Assembly (NCBI GenBank): GCA_020718105.1
Contig: DYDA01000002.1
Span: 1 to 53,903, forward strand
Origin: Micavibrio sp.
Lineage (GTDB): Bacteria > Pseudomonadota > Alphaproteobacteria > UBA9219
Reading direction: 5' to 3'
Length of the DNA: 53,903 nucleotides
This document shows, in pieces, positions 6,884 through 16,906 of this stretch. Position 1 is the stretch's first letter; the number at the start of each line of letters is the position of its first letter. The notes under the pieces are model-generated. The model was given only the letters and a program-made list of their open reading frames with translations. It was not told where the DNA came from and made no database searches. Position numbers and translations under genes: made by a program.

Positions 6884-9277
6884 ATGTCACCACGTCCTCT
6901 TGTTCGTAATTCTTCCCGTTATCGCCGCAACAGCTCGTCGTGGATGCCCGACCCTTTGCGCGATGCGCTGCTGCGCCTTCTCGTCCGCATCGAAGGAATC
7001 GTTATGATCCTTCTGGCCGTTGTCCTCGCCCTTATTATTATCAGTTATCACCCTGAGGACATCTCGCTCAACGTCGCCTCCACAGAATCTCTTCACAATC
7101 TTTTTGGAACAACAGGAAGCTATCTTGCCGACTTTTTATGGCAAGCGTGGGGACTCTCATCTCTTTTATTTTCCGTTGTCTTGGCCGCATGGGGTTGGCG
7201 CATTGGGCAAGGGCGCGGACTGGATTTGCCCTGGGGACGGGCTTTGGCGGCCTTTTTATCCGTCTTGGCCGCAGGCATCGCGATTGCCGCCCTCACCCCT
7301 GAGGCTTCTTTAGAGGCAACCCGTTTTTGGGGAGGCTCTCTTGGCAACCTTATCGCAAAGGGTCTCCTTAGCCTTTTGCCTAAGACAGGCGGCGGGATCA
7401 TCGTGGCCATCACGATGGGCTTATTGTCTTTGGGAACTCTTTACATGGCTTGCGCGCTAACCTTTGGCGAGTGGCAAGACTTTGTCAGCCTCCTTCACAA
7501 GACAGTGCGCGATGTCACGGCTTTGATGGCTCAAAAAACGACAACGCTGTGGAACCGCCTGCGCCACCGCGACGAAGAATGGCCCGATGAAGACGAGGAA
7601 CAAGAAAGCGAAGAAGAGGAAGAAGAAGCAGAGGATGAGGAAGAAGCGGAAGAAGAAGGTGGCGACGCTAAAAGCTTTATCCGTCCCACAAAACGCGCCG
7701 TTAAAAAGCCGCTTATCAACAGGCCCAAACCGACAGGCAGGCAGGCGCGGTTGCCTTTGCGTGCGGAAGGCGCTCATGCTCTCCCCCCCTTAGAGTTATT
7801 GCAGTGGCCTGACCTATCGCGCAAAAGCGCACCGGATCTGTCCGAAGAAGCCTTGGAAAAAAACGCCAGCTTGCTAGAATCCGTTCTTGCCGACTTTGGC
7901 GTGTATGGCAAAATCACGAAGGTCAGCCCCGGCCCCGTTGTCACGCTTTATGAATTAGAGCCTTCACCGGGAACGCGCTCATCACGTGTGATTTCTTTGG
8001 CCGACGATATCGCCCGCAACATGAGCGCCGTGTCCGTGCGCGTCGCCGTTGTGCAAGGGCGCAACGTCATCGGCATTGAGCTTCCCAACAAGAAACGTGA
8101 GATGGTCTTCCTGCGCGATCTTCTCAGCAGCGAAGCTTATACCGACCATAAAGGCGCCATTCCCTTGGTTTTGGGCAAAGACATTGCGGGCATGCCCATC
8201 ATCACCGACATGATCCGCATGCCGCATTTGCTGATTGCCGGAACGACGGGGGCGGGTAAATCCGTCGCCATCAACACGATGATCCTATCTCTCCTTTACA
8301 GACTTCCTCCCGAAAAATGCCGCTTTATTATGATCGATCCCAAAATGTTGGAGCTTTCGATCTATGAGGGCATCCCGCATTTGCTCGCCCCCGTTGTGAC
8401 GGAACCCAAGAAAGCCATCATGGCTCTTAAATGGACGGTGCGCGAGATGGAGGAGCGTTATCGCGCCATGTCTAAATTGGGCGTTCGCAACATCGATGGC
8501 TATAACATTCGTCTGCGCGAGGCGGCCAAGAACAAAGAAAGCCTGACCCGCACGGTGCAGACAGGCTTTGATCGTGAAACGGGCAAACCCATTTATGAAG
8601 AGCAACCCCTTGATCTAACCCCCCTGCCCTTTATCGTCGTGATCGTTGACGAAATGGCTGACTTGATGCTTGTCGCCGGTAAGGAGATTGAAGCCGCCGT
8701 CCAAAGGCTGGCGCAAATGGCGCGCGCGGCGGGCATTCACATCATGATGGCCACGCAAAGGCCTTCAGTGGATGTCATCACAGGCACGATTAAGGCCAAC
8801 TTCCCCACGCGCATCAGCTTCCAAGTCACTTCGAAAATCGATAGCCGCACCATTTTGGGCGAACAGGGGGCTGAGCAACTTTTGGGACAAGGCGATATGC
8901 TTTTCCGCGCTGACGGCGGGCGCATCACACGCGTGCATGGCCCCTTTGTCTCAGATAAAGAAGTTGAAGATGTCGTCTCGTTCCTGAAAGCGCAGGGTGA
9001 GCCGGACTATCTGGACGAAGTGACCGAAGAAGAAAGCGATAGCGATGCAGGTGGCGCGGGCGCAGCCAATGATTCAGGCGATGAGATGTATGACAAAGCT
9101 GTTGATGTCGTTCTACGCGCCCGTAAGGCTTCGATTAGTTATGTGCAACGCCAGCTTTCTATCGGCTATAACCGCGCCGCAACGCTTATCGAACGCATGG
9201 AAGAAGACGGCATCATCAGCGAGGCCAACCATGCGGGCAAACGCGAAATCTATGGACGCCAACCCGATGAAGAGTAA
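6884..9277 (+). CDS. ftsK: DNA translocase FtsK
   Basis: 797 residues from the preferred ATG at 6884; a TTG at 6854 is in frame but lacks support. The N-terminus has four predicted transmembrane helices (about 30-195) anchoring it at the septum. A linker with about 30 almost uninterrupted acidic residues (near 230-260) leads to a basic stretch. The RecA-like motor follows, with Walker A GTTGAGKS (Lys459) and Walker B VIVDEMADLM. The C-terminal gamma winged helix (YDKAVDVVLRARKASISYVQ region) normally reads KOPS sequences to direct translocation toward dif. The linker is shorter than in E. coli FtsK, as in many alphaproteobacteria. It resolves chromosome termini during division. Confidence 0.95.
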   Translation: MSPRPLVRNSSRYRRNSSSWMPDPLRDALLRLLVRIEGIVMILLAVVLALIIISYHPEDISLNVASTESLHNLFGTTGSYLADFLWQAWGLSSLLFSVVLAAWGWRIGQGRGLDLPWGRALAAFLSVLAAGIAIAALTPEASLEATRFWGGSLGNLIAKGLLSLLPKTGGGIIVAITMGLLSLGTLYMACALTFGEWQDFVSLLHKTVRDVTALMAQKTTTLWNRLRHRDEEWPDEDEEQESEEEEEEAEDEEEAEEEGGDAKSFIRPTKRAVKKPLINRPKPTGRQARLPLRAEGAHALPPLELLQWPDLSRKSAPDLSEEALEKNASLLESVLADFGVYGKITKVSPGPVVTLYELEPSPGTRSSRVISLADDIARNMSAVSVRVAVVQGRNVIGIELPNKKREMVFLRDLLSSEAYTDHKGAIPLVLGKDIAGMPIITDMIRMPHLLIAGTTGAGKSVAINTMILSLLYRLPPEKCRFIMIDPKMLELSIYEGIPHLLAPVVTEPKKAIMALKWTVREMEERYRAMSKLGVRNIDGYNIRLREAAKNKESLTRTVQTGFDRETGKPIYEEQPLDLTPLPFIVVIVDEMADLMLVAGKEIEAAVQRLAQMARAAGIHIMMATQRPSVDVITGTIKANFPTRISFQVTSKIDSRTILGEQGAEQLLGQGDMLFRADGGRITRVHGPFVSDKEVEDVVSFLKAQGEPDYLDEVTEEESDSDAGGAGAANDSGDEMYDKAVDVVLRARKASISYVQRQLSIGYNRAATLIERMEEDGIISEANHAGKREIYGRQPDEE

Positions 9278-9310
9278 GAAAGGGGGTCGAGTCTAGAAAT
9301 TTAATAATCA

Positions 9311-9450
9311 CCCTCCCCTTGCGGGAGGGTCGAAAGCGCATCGCGCTTTCGGGGAGGGGTTGCTTAATAACAATCATTGTTTGTGACCCCTCCCCGAAAT
9401 TTCTGATCCTGTTAGTCTCAGAAATTTCGTGCCCTCCCGCAAGGGGAGGG
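9311..9450. repeat. Family B palindromic element, copy B1
   Basis: The ends are CCCTCCCCTTGCGGGAGGG at 9311-9329 and its exact complement at 9432-9450, each itself a hairpin. Inside, hairpin 1 has a 9-bp perfect stem (9331-9339 with 9343-9351). The central pair is GGGGAGGGGT (9351-9360) with ACCCCTCCCC (9386-9395). Hairpin 2 has an 11-bp perfect stem (9396-9406 with 9418-9428). The element fills most of the ftsK-kdpF spacer. It could act as a terminator for ftsK. Related copies lie at 37614 and 40927. Confidence 0.85.
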
Positions 9451-9523
9451 CGATTGTAGTATTCTAATTTCTTCCGCCCCTCCCTCCTTCTTTCCTTTTT
9501 CTCCTAAAGGAACCACCCTGACG

Positions 9524-9607
9524 ATGATCATTCTTGCCGCTCTGGTTGCTCTTTGTCTGTTGGTCTATCTTGGCCTCGCGCTGTTTAAGCCGGAGTTGTT
9601 TCCATGA
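9524..9607 (+). CDS. kdpF: KdpF, small subunit of the K+-transporting ATPase
   Basis: A 27-residue single-helix membrane peptide that begins MIILAALVALCLLVYLGLAL and ends FKPELFP. Length, hydrophobicity and position directly before kdpA match KdpF, which stabilises the KdpABC complex. Its TGA overlaps the kdpA ATG (ATGA), so translation is coupled. AAAGGA lies about a dozen bases upstream. Confidence 0.9.
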   Translation: MIILAALVALCLLVYLGLALFKPELFP

Positions 9608-11310
9608 GCTTTCTCTCTCTCCCCTTTGCGTGGTGGGCGCAGTTGGCGCTTTTCTTCGTGATCCTGCTTGTCGCGATGAGGCCGTTTGGCCTATACATGG
9701 CGCGGGTATTTAGTGGTGAGCGCACTTTTCTGACGCCCCTTATGCAGCCCATCGAAAACGTCCTTTATAAACTAGGCCGGATCGATCCGCATGAGGAGAT
9801 GGACTGGAAAACCTATACGGTAAGCGTTCTTATGTTTTCCATCATCGGCGGCCTCGCACTTTTCCTTTTCCTTCTCTATCAACCGTTTCCAGACATAAGC
9901 GCTGACCTTGCCTTAAACATCGCGGCCAGCTTTGTGACCAACACGAATTGGCAATCCTATGCGCCGGAAACGACGCTGACGACCACAAGCCAGATGATCG
10001 GCCTTGCGGTGCAAAACTTTTTATCCGCTGCCGTAGGGTTTGCCGTCCTCATCGCCTTTCTGCGCGGCCTTGCGCGTGATAGCAGCAAAACCCTTGGCAA
10101 TTTTTGGAGCGATCTGGTCAAAGGCGTTCTCTATCTTCTTTTGCCGCTATCTTTCTTTTTTGCCCTCTTCCTTGTCACGCAAGGCGTCGTTCAGACATTC
10201 GGTGAAGCTTCAGTCGTTTCCCCCCTCGATCCCACGGCTTCACAAATTATTGCAACAGGCCCTGTCGCATCGCAAGTCGCCATCAAACAGCTTGGCACAA
10301 ATGGCGGCGGCTTTTTCACGGTCAATGCCGCTCATCCGTTTGAAAACCCGACGCCACTTTCCTCCTTTTTCCAAATGCTGGCTATCCTGTTGATCCCCGC
10401 TGCAAGCGCCGTTTGCTTTGGCGCGATGACGCGCCGCCATGGCGATGGGCGGGCGCTTTTGTGGGCGATGTTTTTGTTCCTTATTCCTCTGGCGCTTGTA
10501 AGCCTTATGGCCGAGCATCAAGCCAATCCGCTTTTGAAGGCGCTGGGCGTTGATCCGGCCTTGGGCAACATGGAAGGAAAAGAAATGCGCTTTGGCGTGT
10601 TCGGATCGACCCTGTGGGCCAGCCTGACCACTGCCACGTCCAGCGGATCAACCAACGCGGCGCTTGACTCTTTTATGCCATTGGCAGGCCTTATCCCGCT
10701 TCTCTTCATTCACTTTGGCGAGGTCGTGTTTGGCGGCATCGGCAGCGGCCTGTGCGGCTTGTTTGTTTATGTGTTCCTTACCGTCTTTATGGCGGGATTG
10801 ATGATTGGCCGCAGCCCCGAATACCTTGGCAAAAAAATTGGAATCTTTGATATGAAAATGGTGTCGCTGATTGTTTTGATCCCCGCTTTTTTGACGTTAG
10901 GCGGAACGGCGCTGGCCGTGATGACGCAGGCGGGACAAAACGGCGCGGGCAATCCGGCAGAGCAGGGATTCAGCGAAATCCTTTATGCCCTATCCTCCGC
11001 CAGCCATAACAACGGCAGCGCCTTTGGCGGCATCAAAAGCAACACGCCGTTTTATAATATCCTTCTAGGGCTTTGCATGTTGTTGGGACGTTTTGGCGTG
11101 ATAACGGCCTTTCTAGCGCTGGCTGGCTCTATGGCAGCGAAAAAAAGTACGCCCGCCTCTGCGGGAACGCTGGACACCACCTCCCCCCTTTTTATCGGGC
11201 TTTTGGTTGGCGTGATTGCCATCATCAGTGTCTTGACCTTTATTCCCGCGCTTTCTTTGGGACCCGTGGCCGCGCACTTTCATTTAATGGCGGCGGGAGG
11301 CCTTGGATGA
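9604..11310 (+). CDS. kdpA: Potassium-transporting ATPase subunit KdpA
   Basis: The 568-residue polytopic channel-like subunit that selects and conducts K+ in the KdpFABC pump (E. coli KdpA is 557). About ten transmembrane segments are visible. The selectivity-filter loops are intact, notably GTNGGGFF near residue 231 and FENPTP after it, with later P-loop equivalents [10 protein letters not shown] and [15 protein letters not shown] inside kdpF serves as the ribosome-binding site. The stop overlaps the kdpB start by ATGA. Confidence 0.96.
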   Translation: MSFLSLPFAWWAQLALFFVILLVAMRPFGLYMARVFSGERTFLTPLMQPIENVLYKLGRIDPHEEMDWKTYTVSVLMFSIIGGLALFLFLLYQPFPDISADLALNIAASFVTNTNWQSYAPETTLTTTSQMIGLAVQNFLSAAVGFAVLIAFLRGLARDSSKTLGNFWSDLVKGVLYLLLPLSFFFALFLVTQGVVQTFGEASVVSPLDPTASQIIATGPVASQVAIKQLGTNGGGFFTVNAAHPFENPTPLSSFFQMLAILLIPAASAVCFGAMTRRHGDGRALLWAMFLFLIPLALVSLMAEHQANPLLKALGVDPALGNMEGKEMRFGVFGSTLWASLTTATSSGSTNAALDSFMPLAGLIPLLFIHFGEVVFGGIGSGLCGLFVYVFLTVFMAGLMIGRSPEYLGKKIGIFDMKMVSLIVLIPAFLTLGGTALAVMTQAGQNGAGNPAEQGFSEILYALSSASHNNGSAFGGIKSNTPFYNILLGLCMLLGRFGVITAFLALAGSMAAKKSTPASAGTLDTTSPLFIGLLVGVIAIISVLTFIPALSLGPVAAHFHLMAAGGLG

Positions 11311-13394
11311 ACAAGAGCGCCCCCATGACTTCTCTACGCTTCTCACCCCAAGATTTGATCGCGCCGATCAAGCTTGCGCTTTTGCGCCTATCCCCCCTTC
11401 ACCAAATACGTAATCCCGTGATGTTCGTCGTTTATGTCAGCGCGATACTAACGCTTATCGATGCGCTAACGGCTTTTAGAAACACAGAACACAGCACTTT
11501 TGGTTTTACGCTTGTTGTTTCCCTTATCCTGTGGTTCACGGTGTTGTTTGCAAACTTCGCCGAAAGCTATGCCGAGGGGCGCGGCAAGGCTCAAGCTGCC
11601 TCGCTGCGGCAAGCACGAAGCGATATTATGGCGCAAAAACTGGAAGACCCCGCGAATAAACAACTCTATCAAGTCGTTCCCGCCAGCACTTTAAGGCAAG
11701 ATGATTGTGTCTATGTTTCAGCAGGCCAATTCATTCCTGCCGACGGGCAGGTGATCGAAGGCGCGGCCTCGGTCGATGAAAGCGCCATCACGGGCGAGAG
11801 CGCCCCTGTGATCCGCGAGTCCGGCGGCGACCGCGATGCGGTCACGGGCGGCACACGCGTTTTATCGGACTGGCTTGTGATCAAAGTCATGGCCAACGCG
11901 GGGGAAAGCTATCTTGATAAAATGATCGCGATGGTCGAAGGCGCAAAGCGCCAGAAGACGCCCAACGAAATCGCGTTGGGTCTTTTGTTGGCCGCGATGA
12001 CCCTTATCTTCCTTTTGTCCTGTGCAACACTGCTGCCTTTTTCTTTGTATAACGTGAGGCAAACGCTTTCTGCCGCGCCGCCTGTCAGCCTGACCGTCCT
12101 TATCGCCCTTCTTGTCTGCCTTGCGCCCACGACGATCAGCGGCCTTCTTTCGGCCATCGGGATCGCGGGCATGAACCGCTTGATGCAAGCCAACGTGATC
12201 GCCACATCGGGTCGCGCGGTAGAGGCGGCAGGCGACATCAACGTCCTGCTTCTTGATAAAACGGGCACGATCACGCTGGGCAATCGGCAAGCCGTCGCCT
12301 TTTTCGCGGCGGAGGGCGTCGCACCGATTCAACTCGTCAAAGCCGCGCTGCTTTCATCTCTGGCCGATGAAACGCCCGAAGGAAGAAGCATTATTGAATT
12401 GGCGCGCATGAGTTATGGCCAAACGCCACCATCAAAAGCCGACGATATGATCTTTATTCCCTTTTCTGCCGACACGCGGATCAGCGGTGTGACCCAAGGT
12501 GACCGAACGATCTTGAAAGGCGCAGGCGATGCGATTGAGGCGCATATTCTGAAAGAGGGGGGCACTGTGCCACCGTCCTTGCGCGGGCAAATTGAAACCA
12601 TCGCGCGGCAAGGCGGCACGCCGCTGATGGTCGCCCAAGGCGCGCGCGCCTTGGGCGTTATCCATCTTAAAGACATCGTCAAAAAAGGCATTAAGGAGCG
12701 TCTGGCCTCGCTTCGCGCCATGGGCATTAAAAGCGTGATGGTGACAGGCGATAATCCTTTAACCGCCGCCGCCATCGCCGCCGAGGCGGGCGTGGACGAT
12801 TTTATCGCGCAGGCAACCCCTGAAACAAAGCTGACCTATATCCGCAAAAGGCAAGAAGGTGGCGAGATGGTCGCCATGGTGGGCGACGGAACGAACGATG
12901 CGCCCGCGCTGGCGCAGGCCGATGTTGCCGTCGCGATGAACAGCGGCACGCAAGCCGCCAAGGAAGCGGCCAACATGGTGGACCGAGACTCTGACCCCAC
13001 GAAGCTGATCGAGGTTGTGGAGATTGGCAAACAACTGCTGATGACGCGAGGCTCGCTGACCACCTTTAGCCTCGCGAACGACATTGCCAAGTATTTCGCC
13101 ATCATTCCTGCCGTATTTATGGCGGCCTATCCCGCCTTTGGCGGCTTGAACATCATGGGACTGGCAACGCCGCACAGCGCCATTCTCTCGGCCCTCCTCT
13201 TCAACGCCCTCATCATCATCGCGCTGATCCCCGTTGCGATGCGCGGCGTGGCCTATCGTCCCATCGGCGCGGGGCAACTTTTGCGTCGCAACCTGCTTAT
13301 CTATGGCCTTGGTGGCATGATCGCACCGTTTATCGGCATCAAGCTGATTGATATGGCCATCGCGCTTATTATGAACGGGGTGGCTCATGTTTAA
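11307..13394 (+). CDS. kdpB: Potassium-transporting P-type ATPase subunit KdpB
   Basis: A 695-residue P-type ATPase. The chosen ATG at 11307 overlaps the kdpA stop (ATGA) and is preceded by GGGAGG; the open frame extends further upstream but only as shadow sequence within kdpA. Catalytic motifs are the phosphorylated Asp317 in DKTGTIT, the actuator TGES loop (ITGESAPV, containing the serine that is inhibitory when phosphorylated in E. coli), the [20 protein letters not shown] hinge, and transmembrane segments on both sides. It energises K+ uptake through KdpA. Its end overlaps kdpC by 8 bases. Confidence 0.96.
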   Translation: MNKSAPMTSLRFSPQDLIAPIKLALLRLSPLHQIRNPVMFVVYVSAILTLIDALTAFRNTEHSTFGFTLVVSLILWFTVLFANFAESYAEGRGKAQAASLRQARSDIMAQKLEDPANKQLYQVVPASTLRQDDCVYVSAGQFIPADGQVIEGAASVDESAITGESAPVIRESGGDRDAVTGGTRVLSDWLVIKVMANAGESYLDKMIAMVEGAKRQKTPNEIALGLLLAAMTLIFLLSCATLLPFSLYNVRQTLSAAPPVSLTVLIALLVCLAPTTISGLLSAIGIAGMNRLMQANVIATSGRAVEAAGDINVLLLDKTGTITLGNRQAVAFFAAEGVAPIQLVKAALLSSLADETPEGRSIIELARMSYGQTPPSKADDMIFIPFSADTRISGVTQGDRTILKGAGDAIEAHILKEGGTVPPSLRGQIETIARQGGTPLMVAQGARALGVIHLKDIVKKGIKERLASLRAMGIKSVMVTGDNPLTAAAIAAEAGVDDFIAQATPETKLTYIRKRQEGGEMVAMVGDGTNDAPALAQADVAVAMNSGTQAAKEAANMVDRDSDPTKLIEVVEIGKQLLMTRGSLTTFSLANDIAKYFAIIPAVFMAAYPAFGGLNIMGLATPHSAILSALLFNALIIIALIPVAMRGVAYRPIGAGQLLRRNLLIYGLGGMIAPFIGIKLIDMAIALIMNGVAHV

Positions 13395-13971
13395 AGCTCT
13401 GCGCGCCTCGCTCGCCCTTCTTGCGGCCTTCACGTTGCTGCTGGGTCTGCTCTATCCCGCCGCCGTCTGGCTCATCGCGCAAACAGCCTTTTCCCATGAA
13501 GCGAACGGCAGCTTGATTTCCTACCAAGGCAAAATCATCGGCTCGGCATTGATCGGTCAGAACTTTACGGGCGAGCGTTATTTCTGGCCGCGTCCCTCAG
13601 CATCGGGCGAGAAGCCCTATGCTTTTTCCACAGCGGGAGCCAGCAACCTCAACCCCGCGAACCCCGCGCTTATTGATCGCGTGCGGGAACATATCGCCGT
13701 TTTATCCAACGCGCATGAAACCCAAAGTGGCACGATCCCCGCCGACCTTGTCACCGCCTCAGGCAGCGGGCTGGATCCGCATATCTCTCCTGCCGCCGCG
13801 CTGTATCAGGCGGGGCGCGTGGCCACGGCGAGGAATATATCTCTTGAGCGCATCCACGCCCTTATCAAGGCTCATACAGAAAATAAAACCTTGGGGATGA
13901 TTGGCGAGAGGCGCGTCAACGTCCTCCTTCTTAATCTAGCGCTTGATCGCGCCAGTGGAGACCGTCCATGA
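13387..13971 (+). CDS. kdpC: Potassium-transporting ATPase subunit KdpC
   Basis: The 194-residue accessory subunit of KdpFABC, with one N-terminal transmembrane helix (about 8-30) and a periplasmic domain. The family signatures are [29 protein letters not shown] and [14 protein letters not shown]. It starts inside the kdpB 3' end and overlaps the kdpD start by ATGA, so all five kdp genes are translationally coupled. Confidence 0.95.
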   Translation: MFKALRASLALLAAFTLLLGLLYPAAVWLIAQTAFSHEANGSLISYQGKIIGSALIGQNFTGERYFWPRPSASGEKPYAFSTAGASNLNPANPALIDRVREHIAVLSNAHETQSGTIPADLVTASGSGLDPHISPAAALYQAGRVATARNISLERIHALIKAHTENKTLGMIGERRVNVLLLNLALDRASGDRP

Positions 13972-16625
13972 ACGATGATGGCCGCCCCGATCCCGAAAAC
14001 CTTTTAAAGCAAATCCAGCAAGAGGAGAAAAAAGACAAGCGTGGCCGCTTAAAGATTTTTTTCGGCAGCTGCGCTGGCGTCGGTAAAACTTATAGCATGT
14101 TGTCTGCCGCGCATGAGCAGATTAAGCAAGGCGTGGATGTCGTCATCGGTCTTGTGGAAACGCACGGACGTCCTCAAACCGAAGAACTTTTAAAAGACAT
14201 CCCCGTCCTGACGCCGCAAGCGCTGACCTATCGCGGGATAACGCTTTATGAATTTGACTTGGAAAAAGCGTTAGAGCGCAAGCCGACGCTGATCATCGTT
14301 GATGAGTTGGCACACACCAACGCGCCTGGCTCACGTCATCCTAAACGCTGGAACGACGTGATCGAGCTTTTGGACGCAGGCATCAACGTCATGACGACGC
14401 TCAACGTGCAACACATTGAAAGCCTAAGCGATATCGTCGCAAGCGCAACGGGCATATGGGTTAAGGAAACGCTTCCCGACTCCGTTTTCGATATGGCCGA
14501 TGATGTTGTTTTGGTGGATATCGATCCCGATGATCTTTTGATCCGTTTGCGCGAAGGCAATGTCTATGTCGCGGCAGGCGCCAATAAACGAGCCGCAGAG
14601 AATTTCTTTAAGATTGATAATCTCAACAGCCTACGTGAAATGGCTCTGCGTCGCATGGCGCAGCGTGTAGACGCCGAACGAAGCGCCACGGCGAGTGAGA
14701 CAACCCTTCATGCCAACGTGTCGGAAAAACTGTTGGTCGTCATTGATGCCGACTATGACTCCGTCAAAATGATCCGCGCCACCAAACGTCTTGCCATCGC
14801 GCTGAAAACGCCATGGACGGCTCTTTACATCGAAAGCGGCGACTATGACTCGGCCTCCAATCGCGCCAAGCGACGTTCCGCCGAACTTATGGAACGCATT
14901 GTTGAAAGATTGGACGGCACGATGGTCTCTTTGCGCGGCGATGACGCTGTCGAAGAAACACTGGCTTACGCACGCGGGCATGGCATCACAAAAATCGTTG
15001 TGGGGAAAGACAGCGCTTGGTCCTTTCGCAATCTGTTTAAAAACCACGCGATTGATCGTTTAATCCGCAACAGCGGGATGATCGATGTTCTGATTATCTC
15101 GCGGCAAGACTCCCCCATCGCTCCGGAATCCATCGTTTCGCCTTTGACGAATTTCAAGCCTCTGAATTACCTTATCGCCTTCATCACGGTTATTGCCTTC
15201 ACGCTTTTGGGCAATGGATTGCAAGAAATTCTGACCACGACCGATCAAGCTCTTTTATTCCTGTCGGGCATTATTCTTGTGGCCACAAAGCTGGGGCTTG
15301 GCCCTGCCCTTTTTTATGCGTTGGTGTCAGCGTCTTCTTTGAACCTCTTTTTTATGAACCAGCTTCCTGCCTCCACCACCCATGATAGCTCAGCTATCAT
15401 GACGTTTGTGGTCATGCTGATCACGGGCTATGCCATTGCGACGCAAGCCACGCGCCTTCGTAGTCAAGCCCACGCCGCACGCGATAAGGAGGAAAAGACG
15501 CAAGCCCTTTATCTTCTGACAAGAAAATTAGCCTCTACGCGAGGCCGCTTGCCTGTTGCCCAAGTTGTCGCGGATTATCTGGGCAAAACGCTTCATGTCA
15601 ACGCGACGGTCTGGATGACCAATGCGCAAGGCCATCCCGCCATGCTGCTGGGCGAATTGCCACAAGAAACCTATTACAACGATTTCGGCGCTCTGCAATG
15701 GTGCTTTGAAAACCTGAAGGGCGCAGGGCGGGGCACATCAACCATGCCCAGCGCCGCAGGCTTTTATCTGCCGCTTGTCACAGGCGGCGAAACTTTGGGC
15801 GTTTTGGGAATCTTTCCTTATGACAAAGAGCGCCTTTTCACCCATGACATAATCTTATCCTTAGAAACCATAGCGAGCCTTTTGGCCTCAGCGTTGCAAC
15901 GCGTTCGTGCAGGTGAAATTGCGGCGCAAGCCATTGTCGAAAGCGAAAATAAAAAACTGCGCGATTCTTTGATGACAAGCTTCAGTCATGATTTTCGCAA
16001 ACCACTTGAATCGATCGCGGGAAGCGTCGCCCATCTTATGAAGCCGCAAGATTCTATCGATCCCACAACCCTTCACGCTATTGCCGCAACGCTTCATCAG
16101 GAAACAAAGCACCTGACGAAAACGGTGACGCATCTTTTTGACGCCAACAATTTGGAACAAGGCTCGGTTGAACCTCAACGCGTTCCCTCATCCCTTCATG
16201 AGCGGATTGATCAAGCCGCCGCCCGCCTGACAACGACACTGGCAGGGCATCGGTTTGTTCAAAAGATCGAAGAAACTCTTCCCGATGTTTTGATTGATCC
16301 GGTCCTCATCGAACAATTGGTTATGAACCTTTTGGAAAACGCCGCGCAATTTTCGCCTCCGCAAAGCACCATCTCTCTAACGGCTGGGCGGCAAGGCGCC
16401 GTGATGCTCGTCACCATCGAAGACGAAGGAATCGGTCTGCCCAAAGGCTTTGAGGATAAAATCTTCGATAAATTTTGCTCCATCGCGCCAGAGGGGCAAG
16501 CCAAACGCACAGGCCTTGGCCTTACTATCGCCTCTGGCATCGTCCATCTTCACGGCGGGCAATTATGGGCGGAAAATCGTCTTGAGGGTGGTGCGCGCTT
16601 TAGCTTTACTTTGCCGTTGGCTTAA
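13968..16625 (+). CDS. kdpD: Osmosensitive K+ channel sensor kinase KdpD
   Basis: 885 residues with the full KdpD order. The N-terminal KdpD domain has Walker A-like GSCAGVGKTYSM (normally GAAPGVGKTYAM) and DELAHTNAPGSRHPKR. Then come a universal-stress-protein domain (about 250-370), four transmembrane helices (about 395-500), a GAF-like region, and the kinase core with His674 in SFSHDFRKPL. The N box (MNLLENAAQFS) and G boxes (DEGIGLP, TGLGLTIASG) are intact. Residue His+4 is Lys, where HisKA kinases usually carry Thr or Asn needed for phosphatase activity. No kdpE response regulator follows; the next gene is a helicase after 281 bases. It presumably regulates kdpFABC in cis. Confidence 0.94.
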   Translation: MNDDGRPDPENLLKQIQQEEKKDKRGRLKIFFGSCAGVGKTYSMLSAAHEQIKQGVDVVIGLVETHGRPQTEELLKDIPVLTPQALTYRGITLYEFDLEKALERKPTLIIVDELAHTNAPGSRHPKRWNDVIELLDAGINVMTTLNVQHIESLSDIVASATGIWVKETLPDSVFDMADDVVLVDIDPDDLLIRLREGNVYVAAGANKRAAENFFKIDNLNSLREMALRRMAQRVDAERSATASETTLHANVSEKLLVVIDADYDSVKMIRATKRLAIALKTPWTALYIESGDYDSASNRAKRRSAELMERIVERLDGTMVSLRGDDAVEETLAYARGHGITKIVVGKDSAWSFRNLFKNHAIDRLIRNSGMIDVLIISRQDSPIAPESIVSPLTNFKPLNYLIAFITVIAFTLLGNGLQEILTTTDQALLFLSGIILVATKLGLGPALFYALVSASSLNLFFMNQLPASTTHDSSAIMTFVVMLITGYAIATQATRLRSQAHAARDKEEKTQALYLLTRKLASTRGRLPVAQVVADYLGKTLHVNATVWMTNAQGHPAMLLGELPQETYYNDFGALQWCFENLKGAGRGTSTMPSAAGFYLPLVTGGETLGVLGIFPYDKERLFTHDIILSLETIASLLASALQRVRAGEIAAQAIVESENKKLRDSLMTSFSHDFRKPLESIAGSVAHLMKPQDSIDPTTLHAIAATLHQETKHLTKTVTHLFDANNLEQGSVEPQRVPSSLHERIDQAAARLTTTLAGHRFVQKIEETLPDVLIDPVLIEQLVMNLLENAAQFSPPQSTISLTAGRQGAVMLVTIEDEGIGLPKGFEDKIFDKFCSIAPEGQAKRTGLGLTIASGIVHLHGGQLWAENRLEGGARFSFTLPLA

Positions 16626-16660
16626 AAAAACCACACATCTTCATGAAATCAATCAATAGT

Positions 16661-16820
16661 TATAGCTTGTCTCAAATAAAATGAGCATGAAAAAGAAACC
16701 AAACGGGATGCCCGCTTTCGCGGGCATGACGGGAATAGTGTTTGTTTTTAATCCTTTATCGTCATCCCCGCGAAAGCGGGGATCCCGTTTTTTGAATCAC
16801 TTTATCTGACATAAGCTATA
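16661..16820. repeat. Family A REP doublet with outer arms, copy A1
   Basis: Two REP palindromes in inverted orientation lie at 16704-16731 (GGGATGCCCGC...GCGGGCATGACG) and 16760-16787. The doublet is enclosed by 24-base outer arms at 16661-16684 and 16797-16820 (TATAGCTT...) that match in 20 of 24 positions. The whole unit is a nested palindrome in the kdpD-helicase spacer and may end the kdp transcript. Confidence 0.8.
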
Positions 16821-16906
16821 GAATCATCCTTGCCGTTTGCTTTTTGACTGAAAAAGGCCTATGAAAGGCAATATGAAAAATAAGAAAAGAAAGATACTAT
16901 ACCAAC

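Noticed and set aside
9300-9480. CRISPR-like repeat spacing in the C-rich palindromes
   Set aside because: Repeats are inverted pairs rather than direct repeats with regular spacers, and each locus has only one element.
11073-11306. Upstream extension of the kdpB frame
   Set aside because: It lies inside kdpA, and the ATGA junction at 11307 with GGGAGG gives the true start.
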